Source of the DNA: Afipia sp049747295
GTDB lineage: Bacteria > Pseudomonadota > Alphaproteobacteria > Rhizobiales > Xanthobacteraceae
Assembly: GCF_049747295.1 (NCBI RefSeq)
Contig: NZ_JBMHJM010000001.1
Location: forward strand, 3,410,001-3,474,000
DNA length: 64,000 bases
Direction: 5' to 3'
The position numbers were made by a program, and so were the translations under genes. Numbering within the stretch: position 1 is the first letter of the stretch; each line of letters begins with the position of its first letter. The notes below the pieces were generated by a model. The model was not told the origin of the DNA. It saw only the letters and a program-made list of their open reading frames with translations, and did not search any database. Positions 45,095 to 54,618 of this stretch are shown here, one piece after another.

Positions 45095-46309
45095 ATGCGA
45101 TCGCTGTTTTTTGGGATAATCTGCCTTTTCTACGTGCCGTCTTCAGCCTTTGCCCAAATATCTGATGATGTCGTGCGGATCGGAGTGATTAACGATCAGA
45201 GCGGGCAATTTGCTTATGGCACCGGGCAAGCCTCTGTCCTGGCTGCAAAAATGGCGGTGGAGGATTTTGGAGGGAAGGTTCTCGGAAAGCCGATCGAGAT
45301 CTTGTCGGCGGATCACCAGCACAAGCCTGATATCGGCTCCTCCATTGCTCGCAGATGGGCCGATACCGAGAAAGTCGATGCCTTCGCAGATGGCGCGAGC
45401 TCAAGCGTGGCACTCGCGGTCCAGCAAATCGCGCGTGAAAAGAACAAAACGTTTCTAATCGCAAGCGCCGCCACATCTGAGCTCACAGGCAAATCCTGCA
45501 ACGAGACCTCGACGCAGTGGACATACGATACATACGCGCTGTCGAATGTCCTTGCCCGCGAAATTGTTCGCGGCGGTGGGAAAGAATGGTTCTTCGTCAC
45601 GGCCGACTTTGCGTTCGGTCATGCCATGCAACGTGACGCAACCAAATTCATAACGGATGCTGGAGGTACGGTGCTGGGCGGCGTTAAAGCACCTCTTAAC
45701 TCGCCTGACTTCTCGTCATTTCTTCTGCAAGCTTCGTCTAAACCCTTTACCGTCCTTGCGCTCGCCACTGCAGGTGGTGACACAATCAATCTTATCAAGC
45801 AGGTTAAAGAATTTAGAATTTTGAAGCCGGGCCAGAGTCTGGCGAGCATGCTGTTCTATATCAACGACATTGATAGCCTCGGGTTAGAGGCAGCCCAAGG
45901 TCTTCGACTTGTCACGTCTTTTTACTGGGATTTGAACGACGAAACGCGAGCTTGGACAAAGCGCTTTATGGCTTATTCAGGTGGAAAGCTTCCTAATATG
46001 ATGCAGGCTGGTCTCTACACGGCAGTTACGCACTATCTGAAGTCTATCCAGGCAGCGGGCACCGATGAGGCGAAGGCAGTAGCCCGCAAGATGCGCGAGA
46101 CGCGCGTAAATGATTTTTACAATAAGAACGTAGAGATTCGTGCGGATGGCAGTGTTTTGCACAAAATGCTTTTGATGCAGGTCAAGGCTCCCTCCGAGTC
46201 GAAGTACCCAAATGATTTCTACAAGTTAATCGGTGAACTGCCCGGATCTGAAGCTTACCGCGCAATGTCCGATGGAGGGTGTGCTCTGGTTAATCAGAGC
46301 GCAAGATGA
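45095..46309 (+). CDS. Periplasmic branched-chain-type solute-binding protein
   Basis: 404 residues. A signal peptide (about 1-20, ending PSSAFA) is followed by the LivJ-like type I periplasmic fold: VVRIGVINDQSGQFAYGTG, then SSSVALAVQQIA and KEWFFVTADFAFGHAM. Such proteins bind amino acids, aromatic acids or related molecules for an ABC transporter. No permease or ATPase gene is nearby, so it is an orphan component here. It follows predicted operator 1 and is therefore probably controlled by the TetR protein. It may deliver the substrate of the catabolic operon using a transporter encoded elsewhere. Confidence 0.9.
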   Translation: MRSLFFGIICLFYVPSSAFAQISDDVVRIGVINDQSGQFAYGTGQASVLAAKMAVEDFGGKVLGKPIEILSADHQHKPDIGSSIARRWADTEKVDAFADGASSSVALAVQQIAREKNKTFLIASAATSELTGKSCNETSTQWTYDTYALSNVLAREIVRGGGKEWFFVTADFAFGHAMQRDATKFITDAGGTVLGGVKAPLNSPDFSSFLLQASSKPFTVLALATAGGDTINLIKQVKEFRILKPGQSLASMLFYINDIDSLGLEAAQGLRLVTSFYWDLNDETRAWTKRFMAYSGGKLPNMMQAGLYTAVTHYLKSIQAAGTDEAKAVARKMRETRVNDFYNKNVEIRADGSVLHKMLLMQVKAPSESKYPNDFYKLIGELPGSEAYRAMSDGGCALVNQSAR

Positions 46310-46457
46310 GTTCAGTACACCAAGCTCGACCATCATTCGACGACTGAAAGTCTTTTGAAGCGCTCGTGCTTGCAAAGCGTCTCGACACTCAGGGAGCAAA
46401 GCCGCAACCTTGCGGCGATGCACTCGAATGCGCAAACGCCTTCGAAGGAATGACTCA

Positions 46458-47474
46458 ATGAGCACAGCCGTCAATCGGCAGATAATGCTGGTCGAGAAGC
46501 CTGCAGGTAAGCTAATTCCGCAGAACTTTAGGATGGCGGAAGCTGCAATCCCTGAACCAAAGGTCGGGGAGGTGCTCGTCCGCGTTCTTTACATTTCTCT
46601 CGATGCGGCCAACCGGGCGTGGATGCAGGGCGTTACCTATCGCGGGGCTGTCGAGGCAAATGCTGTGATGGCCGGCGGCGCGATTGCAGAGGTTGTGGAA
46701 TCGAAGGTGCCGGGCTTCTTTGCAGGCGATCTGGTGTTGGGTGACGCCGGCTGGCAGGACTATGCTGTCTTGAGCGCGGATGACCTTATAAAAGTGCCGC
46801 GCGCCGAACCCATAACGCATTCTTTGAGTGTCTATGGCATTGCGGGCCTCACCGCTTATTTTGGGTTGTTGTACGTCGGTAAACCGAAGCCCGGGGATAC
46901 AGTTGTAGTTTCGGCCGCCGCTGGTTCGGTTGGTGCCTTTGCAGGCCAGATTGCAAAATTGAAGGGCTGCCGTGTCATCGGGATCGCTGGCGGTAAGGAG
47001 AAATGTGACTGGCTACTTTCGGAACTGGGTTTTGACGTTGCAATCAATTACAAGGCGGAGTCTGTGCTCAAGGCGCTGAAGGCCGCGGCGCCAAACGGCA
47101 TCAACGTCTATTTTGACAACGTCGGCGGAGATATTTTCGAAGCCTGCCTGCCGCAAATGGGCAAGTACGGCCGCATAGTCTGCTGCGGAGCTGTTTCGGC
47201 TTATGACGGCGCGGCTCCAGCGACTGGCCCCCGCGGTGTGCCGGGATTGATCGTGATCAAGCGTCTCACAGTGCAGGGCTTTATATTTACTGACTTCAGC
47301 GCGGAGCGCGAGACCGCGCTGGCGGAGCTTCGCTCGTGGGTAAACGCCGGCAAGCTTCAAGTGCGCGAAGAAATCATTGATGGCCTCGAAAACACGCCGG
47401 ATGGGCTGATCGGACTGCTCGCGGGAGAGAACCGCGGCAAACGTCTGATAAGGGTTTCGGCGCCCAAACTTTGA
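46458..47474 (+). CDS. CurA-like NADP-dependent oxidoreductase
   Basis: 338 residues from ATG 46458, chosen because a GAAGGAA ribosome site precedes it and family members start with this sequence. Zinc-free MDR superfamily: N-terminal GroES-like part, a Rossmann part with VVSAAAGSVGAFAGQIAKLKG, then YFDNVGGDIFEACLPQM typical of leukotriene B4 dehydrogenase/CurA proteins. These reduce the double bond of unsaturated ketones or acyl compounds with NADPH. It lies between the binding-protein gene and the hydratase operon. Confidence 0.88.
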   Translation: MSTAVNRQIMLVEKPAGKLIPQNFRMAEAAIPEPKVGEVLVRVLYISLDAANRAWMQGVTYRGAVEANAVMAGGAIAEVVESKVPGFFAGDLVLGDAGWQDYAVLSADDLIKVPRAEPITHSLSVYGIAGLTAYFGLLYVGKPKPGDTVVVSAAAGSVGAFAGQIAKLKGCRVIGIAGGKEKCDWLLSELGFDVAINYKAESVLKALKAAAPNGINVYFDNVGGDIFEACLPQMGKYGRIVCCGAVSAYDGAAPATGPRGVPGLIVIKRLTVQGFIFTDFSAERETALAELRSWVNAGKLQVREEIIDGLENTPDGLIGLLAGENRGKRLIRVSAPKL

Positions 47475-48017
47475 CGGGAGCCATAAAGTCTCGTTTAGAA
47501 GTCTCAACACAACGCTGCTTTGCATAAGAGATTATCAAGTCAACGCTCTAAAAGCAGCCGTCCGATACCGAGGCTTCTCTGTTCAGCGTATGCAAAATCT
47601 CACGCCGCAGAGCAGGCCACGTCTGTTTCGAAGGGCGTGGTCGCTGACTGATCAACAGTCCACAAGTTGCTTCGAACATAGGCGGAAGACATCGTCGAGA
47701 AGACAGCTGACGTAAAGGCGTTGATCTGAAAATCGGTCTTGCGGTTGGGCGCATCACGAATGCTGGATCGCAGTGACCTTTATCGGAAGCTCAGCTCAAT
47801 GAAACTGTCCGTATCCCGCCTTGGCTTCCTAATCCCACCTGCATGCAGCGCACAAGGAACAGCAAGCGGCATACCAATACGACAACTTTGTGCAGCGACT
47901 GAGATATTCGATCGGCAGAATGCCTGGTGGCAACAAACACGGAGACTCTGGCGAGCTCGAGCCAATGCACCTGCGACATCAGTTCCTCCATCCGCCATAT
48001 CCAATCTCAAAATAGAT
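47475..48017. other. Gene-free stretch before the hydratase operon
   Basis: About 540 bases with no supported gene. Short frames on both strands lack family features. It may contain decayed coding DNA. The second operator begins at 48018. Confidence 0.4.
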
Positions 48018-48043
48018 GAGAAATGAGCCAATTCTCATTTTTA
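48018..48043. promoter_or_regulatory. Predicted TetR operator 2
   Basis: AAATGAG-CCAATT-CTCATTT is an inverted repeat almost identical to operator 1, including the flanking ATGAG and TTTTT. It lies about 85 bases before the preferred start of the enoyl-CoA hydratase gene, well placed to block the operon promoter. Confidence 0.65.
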
Positions 48044-48126
48044 TCTTGTGCTTTCTTGGCAAAGGGGATAGATCTGCAAGAATGATGCTTTCGCGTTCCA
48101 GCGATCAAGTTCAAGAACGTACAAAC

Positions 48127-48927
48127 ATGATGGATTCGGAAGAGGGATTGATCTCGGTACGGTATGACGGCCAAGTCGCTCGGCTCGTGATTGATCGCCC
48201 TGGGAAACGAAACGCAATCTCGCTCTCGATGTGGCTTTCTGTTCCGGTCATCTTGCGTGAAATTCGTGCGCAGCGATCAATTCAACTGCTTGTCGTTGAA
48301 GGGCGGGGTAACGAGGCCTTTTCTGCGGGAGCAGATATCGAAGAACTTCTGTCAGCTTCAGAATGTAGGCAGGCTGCTGAGAACTACGTGGATGCGATCC
48401 GATCCGCCGAGGCGGCGCTCGGTGATTTCGACCTCCCGACACTGGCGTGTATTCGAGGGTTTTGTGTGGGTGGCGGCCTCGAACTCGCGATGGCTTGCGA
48501 CCTTCGCGTGGCGACAAGCCACAGCCGCTTTGCGGCGCCCCCAGCGCGGCTCGGGGTCACGTACAGCACCAGCTCAACGAGACGGTTAGCATCGCTGGTG
48601 GGTGAAAGTCGTGCCAAGGAGCTCCTGTTTAGTGCTCGAGAGATTGACGCTTTTGAAGCGTGCCGGATCGGACTAATCAATCAAGCATACATGACTGCAG
48701 ATTTCGAAGAACGCTCCGCGGCTTACATCGAGCGGATTTTGCGAAATTCGCAGCGGTCAATTCACAATGCTAAGCTGATATTCGATGCAATCCGCCAGGG
48801 CGCTCAATTCGATCCGCCGGAGGTTCGAGAGCTTCGAGTCCGCGATTTCAGCGAGGCCGATTTCATCGAGGGTGTTGACGCCTTTCATGCCCGTCGACCG
48901 GCAAATTTCACATGGCGTCGAGGGTAA
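48127..48927 (+). CDS. Enoyl-CoA hydratase/isomerase family protein
   Basis: About 266 residues from MMDSEEGLIS; earlier ATG codons at 48016 and 48082 fall in or near the operator and add unrelated residues. The crotonase fold is clear: RLVIDRPGKRNAIS, the oxyanion motif NEAFSAGADIEEL, FCVGGGLELAMACDLRVA, then PPARLGVTYS. These add water to or rearrange enoyl-CoA. The position of the usual second Glu (the PE-x-x-LG motif) has an altered context, so the reaction may differ from simple hydration. First gene of a long operon. Confidence 0.85.
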   Translation: MMDSEEGLISVRYDGQVARLVIDRPGKRNAISLSMWLSVPVILREIRAQRSIQLLVVEGRGNEAFSAGADIEELLSASECRQAAENYVDAIRSAEAALGDFDLPTLACIRGFCVGGGLELAMACDLRVATSHSRFAAPPARLGVTYSTSSTRRLASLVGESRAKELLFSAREIDAFEACRIGLINQAYMTADFEERSAAYIERILRNSQRSIHNAKLIFDAIRQGAQFDPPEVRELRVRDFSEADFIEGVDAFHARRPANFTWRRG

Positions 48928-48942
48928 TCGGGGAAATCACTT

Positions 48943-49842
48943 ATGTCAGAGGAAAGCGATAAAACCAGGATGCTTGGAGATATTCGCATCGACCGAGTAC
49001 TGGAAAGCGAGGAGCCGGAGTTTCCGATCTTCTCGTTCTTTCCAGACGCGATGGTTGAAGCGTTAGCGCCGCACCGAAGCTGGATGGAGCCGCGATTTCT
49101 TGAGCCTGGCACGGACAAGATCATTGCCGCTGTTCAGAGCTACGTCGTGAGAACTAAGCACCACACAATCTTGATTGACACTTGCGTAGGCAATCACAAG
49201 CAGCGGCGGTTCTGGCCTGCCTGGAACATGCGCGAGAGTGAACGCTACCTAAAGGGGCTTGCAGATATCGGAGTTTCTGTCGAGCAGATCGATTTTGTGA
49301 TGTGCACTCATTTGCACACTGATCACGTTGGCTGGAATACGCGGCTGATGAACGGGCAGTGGGTGCCGACTTTTCCGAATGCCCGCTATATTTTTGCCAA
49401 AGACGAGTTCGCCTTCTGGGAGGAGCTGAACAAAAAGGGAGCAAAATATAGCGATGGTTGCATCAACGACAGTGTTTTGCCTGTCGTAGCTGCTGGACAG
49501 GCAGATCTTGTCTCAAGTGACTTTTCGTTAGACGACAATTTATGGATCGAGCCGACACCCGGCCATACCCCTGGCCACATCAGCATTCGTCTGTCTTCCT
49601 GCGGGTGTGATGGCGTCCTTACGGGCGACGTAATGCATAGTCCAATTCAATGCACGTTCCCTGATTGGGGCGTCGCCGGCGACGGGGATAAGGACCTCGC
49701 GCGACAGACTCGAAAGAAGTTCCTTGATCGCTATGCCGAAACCAGCACGCGAATTTTGACCTCGCATTTTCCCTCGCCTTCTGCGGGTTTCATCCGGCGT
49801 GCGGGAGAGGCATTCAAGTTTGTGTTCGATGGCGAGACCTGA
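48943..49842 (+). CDS. MBL-fold metallo-hydrolase
   Basis: 299 residues. The metal motif CTHLHTDHVGWN and later metal ligands in PGHTPGHIS, LTGDVMH and LTSHFPSP give the full set of a two-metal beta-lactamase-fold hydrolase. The family includes lactonases and thioesterases. It lies 15 bases after the hydratase gene and 14 before the CoA ligase. In this setting hydrolysis of a lactone or thioester intermediate is a fair guess. Confidence 0.88.
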   Translation: MSEESDKTRMLGDIRIDRVLESEEPEFPIFSFFPDAMVEALAPHRSWMEPRFLEPGTDKIIAAVQSYVVRTKHHTILIDTCVGNHKQRRFWPAWNMRESERYLKGLADIGVSVEQIDFVMCTHLHTDHVGWNTRLMNGQWVPTFPNARYIFAKDEFAFWEELNKKGAKYSDGCINDSVLPVVAAGQADLVSSDFSLDDNLWIEPTPGHTPGHISIRLSSCGCDGVLTGDVMHSPIQCTFPDWGVAGDGDKDLARQTRKKFLDRYAETSTRILTSHFPSPSAGFIRRAGEAFKFVFDGET

Positions 49843-49856
49843 GGGGTTTATCGATT

Positions 49857-51362
49857 ATGAGTCTGACAGACTTACTGACCAAAACAGCGAAGCGCGAGGC
49901 TGATAAACCCTGCGTCATCTCCCGCGGTCAGCAATATAGCTACTCAACGATCGATCTATACGCGCGCCGTATCGCTGCATCATTGATCAGGCGAGGTGTC
50001 AGGCCTGGCGACAGGGTCGTGCTTTTAGCATCTAATCGAGCGGAATGGATAGCCGCATTCTTCGGGATCGTGGGAAGTGGAGCGGTACTGGTCCCGATCA
50101 ACACAGCGCTGACGACCTCAGAAATTTCTTTCATCATCGCAGACAGCGAAGCAGCAGTCATCATCGTCGATGAAGCGCTCCTGGATAGAGTTGCCGGAGC
50201 GAGTCTTGAGTCCGTGCTTCTGCTTAAAGAGTTTGGAGATTCATATTCTGAAAGCCCGCTCGCAGACTGGATCGTTCGCGCTGACAGCGATGCCTCGACT
50301 ATCTTCTATACGTCAGGAACCACGGGCCGTCCCAAGGGAGCAGTCCTCAGTCATGCGGCCAATCTAGCAACCGTTGTTCGGGTTCGAGACGTTTTCGCAT
50401 TCAAAGAGAACGACAGGATCTTCATCGCTGGATCACTATCGTTTATTTACAATTCGGTCATCAACGCATGTAGCGCCATTTCAGTTGGCGCAACCATCAT
50501 CCTGCACGAAAGGTTTCACCCTGGAGAAGCTCTCGACGCTATCGCAAAGGAAAGAGTAACTGTTCTAATGAGCGTGCCCACGGCCTACGTAATGATGACC
50601 GAGTGGGCAAGCCAGCATACAATCGATACGTCGTCCGTTCGGATAGCTGTCGCGTCCGGCTCGAGTCTTGCACCTACGGTCATAACACGGGCGCGGGAGC
50701 GGCTTGGGATTGAGTTGTTTGAAGCGTGGGGAATGACCGAAGGGACGCCGATCACGGGGTACGACGCCCGCGAGTTCAAGCACGGCGTTCCAGAGTCGGC
50801 TGGAAAGGCATTGCCAGGCTGTTCTGTTCGAATAGTAGGAGATGATGGCCTGGATGTAGCCCCCAACGACGTCGGGGAATTGGTGTTCAGAAGCCAAAGC
50901 AACATGACGGGCTATTTCAGGCGCGAGAAAGAAACTGCTGAAACGATCCGTGATGGATGGATCTACAGCGGAGACCTCGCTCGCCGCGATGTGAACGATT
51001 TCATCTTCATCGTTGGCCGCAAGAAAGACATGATAATTCGCGGTGGCGCAAACATTTATCCGGCGGAGTTGGAAGATGTTATTTTAGGACTTTCTGAAGT
51101 CGCGGAATGCGCAGTTGTCGGTATCCCCGACGAACGTTATGGCGAAACAGTGAAGGCAGTGATCGTTCTATCTCCCGATCATAAGCTTACTGAAGATAAG
51201 ATAATTGCTTTCTGCGAAGCAAAGCTCGCGAAGTACAAAGTGCCGTCGGTGGTTGAATTTAGAGAAGCGCTTCCGAAAGGGCCTACCGGAAAAATTCTCA
51301 AGCGGCTTCTTGTCGAAAGTCCTGCACAGGTGCGGGCGGAAGGATACCAAGCATCATGTTGA
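49857..51362 (+). CDS. Acyl-CoA synthetase (AMP-forming)
   Basis: 501 residues of the ANL superfamily. The P-loop-like FYTSGTTGRPKGAVLSH lies near 150, the EAWGMTE motif near 285, the YSGDLARRD adenosine-binding part near 370, and the final catalytic lysine in LPKGPTGKILKRLL. It activates a carboxylic acid with ATP and CoA. It overlaps the following acyl-CoA dehydrogenase by seven bases. The enzyme probably starts the pathway by forming the CoA thioester of the imported acid. Confidence 0.92.
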   Translation: MSLTDLLTKTAKREADKPCVISRGQQYSYSTIDLYARRIAASLIRRGVRPGDRVVLLASNRAEWIAAFFGIVGSGAVLVPINTALTTSEISFIIADSEAAVIIVDEALLDRVAGASLESVLLLKEFGDSYSESPLADWIVRADSDASTIFYTSGTTGRPKGAVLSHAANLATVVRVRDVFAFKENDRIFIAGSLSFIYNSVINACSAISVGATIILHERFHPGEALDAIAKERVTVLMSVPTAYVMMTEWASQHTIDTSSVRIAVASGSSLAPTVITRARERLGIELFEAWGMTEGTPITGYDAREFKHGVPESAGKALPGCSVRIVGDDGLDVAPNDVGELVFRSQSNMTGYFRREKETAETIRDGWIYSGDLARRDVNDFIFIVGRKKDMIIRGGANIYPAELEDVILGLSEVAECAVVGIPDERYGETVKAVIVLSPDHKLTEDKIIAFCEAKLAKYKVPSVVEFREALPKGPTGKILKRLLVESPAQVRAEGYQASC

Positions 51363-52492
51363 CGGTAGATCAAATAGCTATTCGCGATATGACCAGAAAG
51401 TTCGTGCGTTCCGAGATTGTGCCCAACATCATGCAGTGGGAAGAACAGGGGGCCGTGCCAAAGCATATCTGGCAAAAAATTGGAAGTCTTGGACTGCACG
51501 GTGTTTGCGTCCCGACGATGTGGGGTGGATCGGACAGTGGCGTAGTCAGCTGGGCCCTTATGGTGGAAGAGCTATCGTATGGTGATTGCGCAATCGGTAA
51601 CCAAATTGGCGGGATATCGTATCCGTTCGCGGCAAAGCTTCTGGAGTTCGGAACCGATAAGCAGAAAGAGCAGTACCTGCGACCAGTTGTAGAGGGAGCT
51701 CACTACGTTGCCCTTCTGTTGAGTGAAGCTCATGCAGGATCGGATCTCTCTAAGGTTCGGACAACTGCCGCCCGAAAGGATGGCCGTTGGATCATCAATG
51801 GAGAGAAAGTCTTTATCTCAGGAGGGAGCACGGCGGGAGTCGCGATCCTTCTCGCTTCGACCGATCAGAGTGCTGGAAAAAATGGACTGACGGCTTTTCT
51901 CATCGAACCAAACACACCCGGTTACAACGTGGTTCGAAAGGAGAAGAAGCTCGGCCATCGCGTTATGGACATTTGTCAGATCGCTCTCGATAACTTTGAG
52001 GTGGCAGACGATGCAGTGCTGGGATCAGTTGGAAGTGGCTACAAAACCATTCTCGAGGGTCTTGAGACCAATCGTATTGGAGTTGCAGCGCAAGCAGTTG
52101 GTGTAGCTCAAGCTGCGTATGATGCGGCCGCAGCCTATGCACTTGAACGGCACAGTTTTGGAAAGCCCATTGCGGACCATCAGGCGGTCGGATTTCGGCT
52201 CGCTGATATGGCGACACGAATTGAGGCTGCTCGCCAGCTTTATCTGCGAGCTGCTCGGCTTAAGGAGGAGGGTCAACAGCGCGTCGTGGAGGCATCCATG
52301 GCAAAACTATTCGCATCCGAGATGGCAGAGTGGGTGTGCAGTAGTGCAGTCCAGATTTTCGGAGGAGCTGGCTACCTTCAAGGCTCAATCGTTGAAAAAT
52401 TGTATCGGGATCAGCGCGTGCTGCAGATTTACGAAGGCACGAGCGAGGTCTTGAAGATGATCATTCAACGGCACGTGGCGCGAGCTGCTTAG
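51356..52492 (+). CDS. Acyl-CoA dehydrogenase
   Basis: 378 residues of the standard family length. N-terminal helices, the FAD-binding SEAHAGSDLSKVRTTA, and the C-terminal catalytic glutamate in LQIYEGTSEV near residue 362, as in short-chain acyl-CoA dehydrogenases. GGAGYLQGSIVEKLYRD precedes it. It makes the alpha-beta double bond in the CoA ester formed by the adjacent ligase. The start overlaps the ligase. Confidence 0.92.
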   Translation: MLTVDQIAIRDMTRKFVRSEIVPNIMQWEEQGAVPKHIWQKIGSLGLHGVCVPTMWGGSDSGVVSWALMVEELSYGDCAIGNQIGGISYPFAAKLLEFGTDKQKEQYLRPVVEGAHYVALLLSEAHAGSDLSKVRTTAARKDGRWIINGEKVFISGGSTAGVAILLASTDQSAGKNGLTAFLIEPNTPGYNVVRKEKKLGHRVMDICQIALDNFEVADDAVLGSVGSGYKTILEGLETNRIGVAAQAVGVAQAAYDAAAAYALERHSFGKPIADHQAVGFRLADMATRIEAARQLYLRAARLKEEGQQRVVEASMAKLFASEMAEWVCSSAVQIFGGAGYLQGSIVEKLYRDQRVLQIYEGTSEVLKMIIQRHVARAA

Positions 52493-52526
52493 AGACGTCA
52501 AATTGATGCAACGCGGAGAGCCATAC

Positions 52527-53294
52527 ATGCGAGGTCTGAAAGGTCGTACTGCAATCGTAACTGGAGGCGGCAGCGGTATAGGCGAGGCGATCTGTCACCG
52601 GCTGGCGGAAGCAGGCGTTAATATTGCCATTTTTGACCGGGACCGAGACGGCGCAGATCGAGTAGCGGAAGGTCTTCTTGAGTATGGCGTGAGCACCCAC
52701 GTGGAGCATCTCGATATATCAGACTTAGCCGCGGTTACACTCGCGGTTGCCCGAACAGAGAAGGTGCTTGGTTCTGTCGAGGTGCTGGTGAACAATGCTG
52801 GTTGGGACAAGATGACCAGCTTCCTCGCGACGGATGAAGATCTTCGAGACAAGGTCATCGCGACCAACCTTAAGGGACCGATCAACGTGATTCATGTCGT
52901 CGCAACGAATATGGAGCGACGAAAATTCGGACGAATCGTCTCGATTTCATCGGATGCGGGACGCGTCGGTTCGTCCGGCCAAGGTGTTTACTCTGCTTGT
53001 AAGGCCGGTGTCATTGCCCTGTCTAAGACCCTGGCTCGCGAGCTTGCGCGATCAGGCATTCTTCTGAATGTGGTATGTCCTGGACCGACAAAAACGCCGA
53101 TGATGAGTGAAGGGATCGCGGGGGAAGGTGAAGCTCGCGACATACTCGATCGTATGGCTCGCGTCATCCCCTTGCGGCGCATGGGCGAGCCGCAGGACAT
53201 GGCGGGGATCGTTGCGTTTCTTGCGAGCGACGAGGCTAGCTACATCACGGGACAAGTGATCAGTGTTTCCGGCGGCCTCACGATGCACGGTTGA
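52527..53294 (+). CDS. SDR-family 3-hydroxyacyl-CoA-type dehydrogenase
   Basis: 255 residues from MRGLKGRT, preferred because a GGAGAG ribosome site lies seven bases upstream; ATG 52506 is an alternative. Classical SDR: cofactor motif TGGGSGIGEA, NNAGWD, catalytic Ser in SISSDAG and YSACK. Asp in IAIFDRD after the second strand suggests NAD. It likely oxidises the 3-hydroxyacyl-CoA, or cyclic alcohol, made by the hydratase. Confidence 0.9.
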   Translation: MRGLKGRTAIVTGGGSGIGEAICHRLAEAGVNIAIFDRDRDGADRVAEGLLEYGVSTHVEHLDISDLAAVTLAVARTEKVLGSVEVLVNNAGWDKMTSFLATDEDLRDKVIATNLKGPINVIHVVATNMERRKFGRIVSISSDAGRVGSSGQGVYSACKAGVIALSKTLARELARSGILLNVVCPGPTKTPMMSEGIAGEGEARDILDRMARVIPLRRMGEPQDMAGIVAFLASDEASYITGQVISVSGGLTMHG

Positions 53295-53363
53295 TGCGCG
53301 CCTGAGCCAGAGCGTTCAGTGCGGCTTGCTTCGCATAAGTAGAATTGTCAGGAGTCCGAAATA

Positions 53364-54488
53364 GTGTCTGTACAGTCGCAGATGACCAGATCAGCATCAT
53401 GTTCTGCGAGCGGCCCTCTCAAAGGGCTGCGCATTGTGGAATTCGAGGCCATCGGCCCTGTGCCATTCGCGGGAATGCTGCTTTCGGACATGGGGGCAGA
53501 CATCATTCGAGTGGATAGACCAGGTACCGCAGTCGGTGAAATGGATTTTCTTAACCGAGGGCGTCATCGCGTTGAAGCGGATCTTAAAGATCCTGCGAGT
53601 GTCAGTGAGGTGGTTCGTCTCTGCGAGTTGGCAGATGTGGTAATCGAAGGGTTTCGACCTGGTGTGATGGAGCGTCTGGGATTTGGCCCGGACATTCTTT
53701 GTGCCCGTAATCCTAAGTTGGTTTACGGGCGTATGACCGGATGGGGTCAGCACGGGCCATTGGCAACGGCAGCAGGTCACGACATCAATTACATCGCATT
53801 ATCCGGAGCGCTTGCTGCGATCGGCGGTTCCAATGGGAGGCCCGTCGCCCCTCTCAACCTCGTTGGCGACTACGGGGGCGGTGCAATGTATCTCGTGATG
53901 GGCGTTCTCGCGGCACTGCTTGAGGTGCATAGTTCAGGTAAGGGGCAAGTGGTGGACGCAGCAATGTGCGACGGCTCAACCTCTCTGATGTCACTTTTCT
54001 ATTCACTTCTCGCGCAGGGCAAGTGGACGGCGGAACGGGAAGTAAACATTATAGATGGAGCAGCGCCGTTCTACGGTTCATACGAATGCGCGGATGGAAA
54101 GTATGTAGCGGTGGGAGCACTTGAGTCGAAGTTTTATGCAGTCCTTTTGAAGGGCCTCCAGTTGGACGGGATCGACGTTGACTCCCAGAATGATCAATCG
54201 AAGTGGCCCGCGCTCAAAATCACTTTTGCGAAGACTTTCAAAACAAAGTCTCAAGGGGAGTGGATAAAAGTGTTTGAAGGGCTCGATGCTTGCTTCGCAC
54301 CCATACTAAATATGCAGGACGCGCCATTCCATCCTCATTTCTCCGCTCGAGAAACATTTGTGAGCGTCGAAGGCGTTGTTCAACCAGGTCCGGCACCACG
54401 CTTCTCGCGAACCGTATCACAGGTACAGTTCAATGCGTCGGCATTGAACAATAAACTTTGCGATTTAACCGAAAGATGGTCTCGGTGA
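53364..54488 (+). CDS. Alpha-methylacyl-CoA racemase-like CoA-transferase family III protein
   Basis: 374 residues from GTG at 53364. The CaiB/BaiF fold is evident in GLRIVEFEAIGPVPFAGMLL, GFRPGVMERLGFGP and the catalytic Asp in AGHDINYIALSGAL. PLNLVGDYGGGAMYL and DGGAPFYG-like segments match alpha-methylacyl-CoA racemase more closely than true CoA transferases. The racemase would convert 2R- to 2S-methylacyl-CoA for the dehydrogenase. This suggests that the substrate is a methyl-branched acid. Confidence 0.88.
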   Translation: MSVQSQMTRSASCSASGPLKGLRIVEFEAIGPVPFAGMLLSDMGADIIRVDRPGTAVGEMDFLNRGRHRVEADLKDPASVSEVVRLCELADVVIEGFRPGVMERLGFGPDILCARNPKLVYGRMTGWGQHGPLATAAGHDINYIALSGALAAIGGSNGRPVAPLNLVGDYGGGAMYLVMGVLAALLEVHSSGKGQVVDAAMCDGSTSLMSLFYSLLAQGKWTAEREVNIIDGAAPFYGSYECADGKYVAVGALESKFYAVLLKGLQLDGIDVDSQNDQSKWPALKITFAKTFKTKSQGEWIKVFEGLDACFAPILNMQDAPFHPHFSARETFVSVEGVVQPGPAPRFSRTVSQVQFNASALNNKLCDLTERWSR

Positions 54489-54618
54489 GATGGTCGGCGC
54501 AGAACGATTGCTCCGGCGATTGAAGGCATGAACGTTATTCGGCGGCTTGCAATGGCCCTCAGTCGGATCTTTGAGGCTTTCGTTTTTGTCGCACTATCGG
54601 CCGCAACGACCTGTTCGA

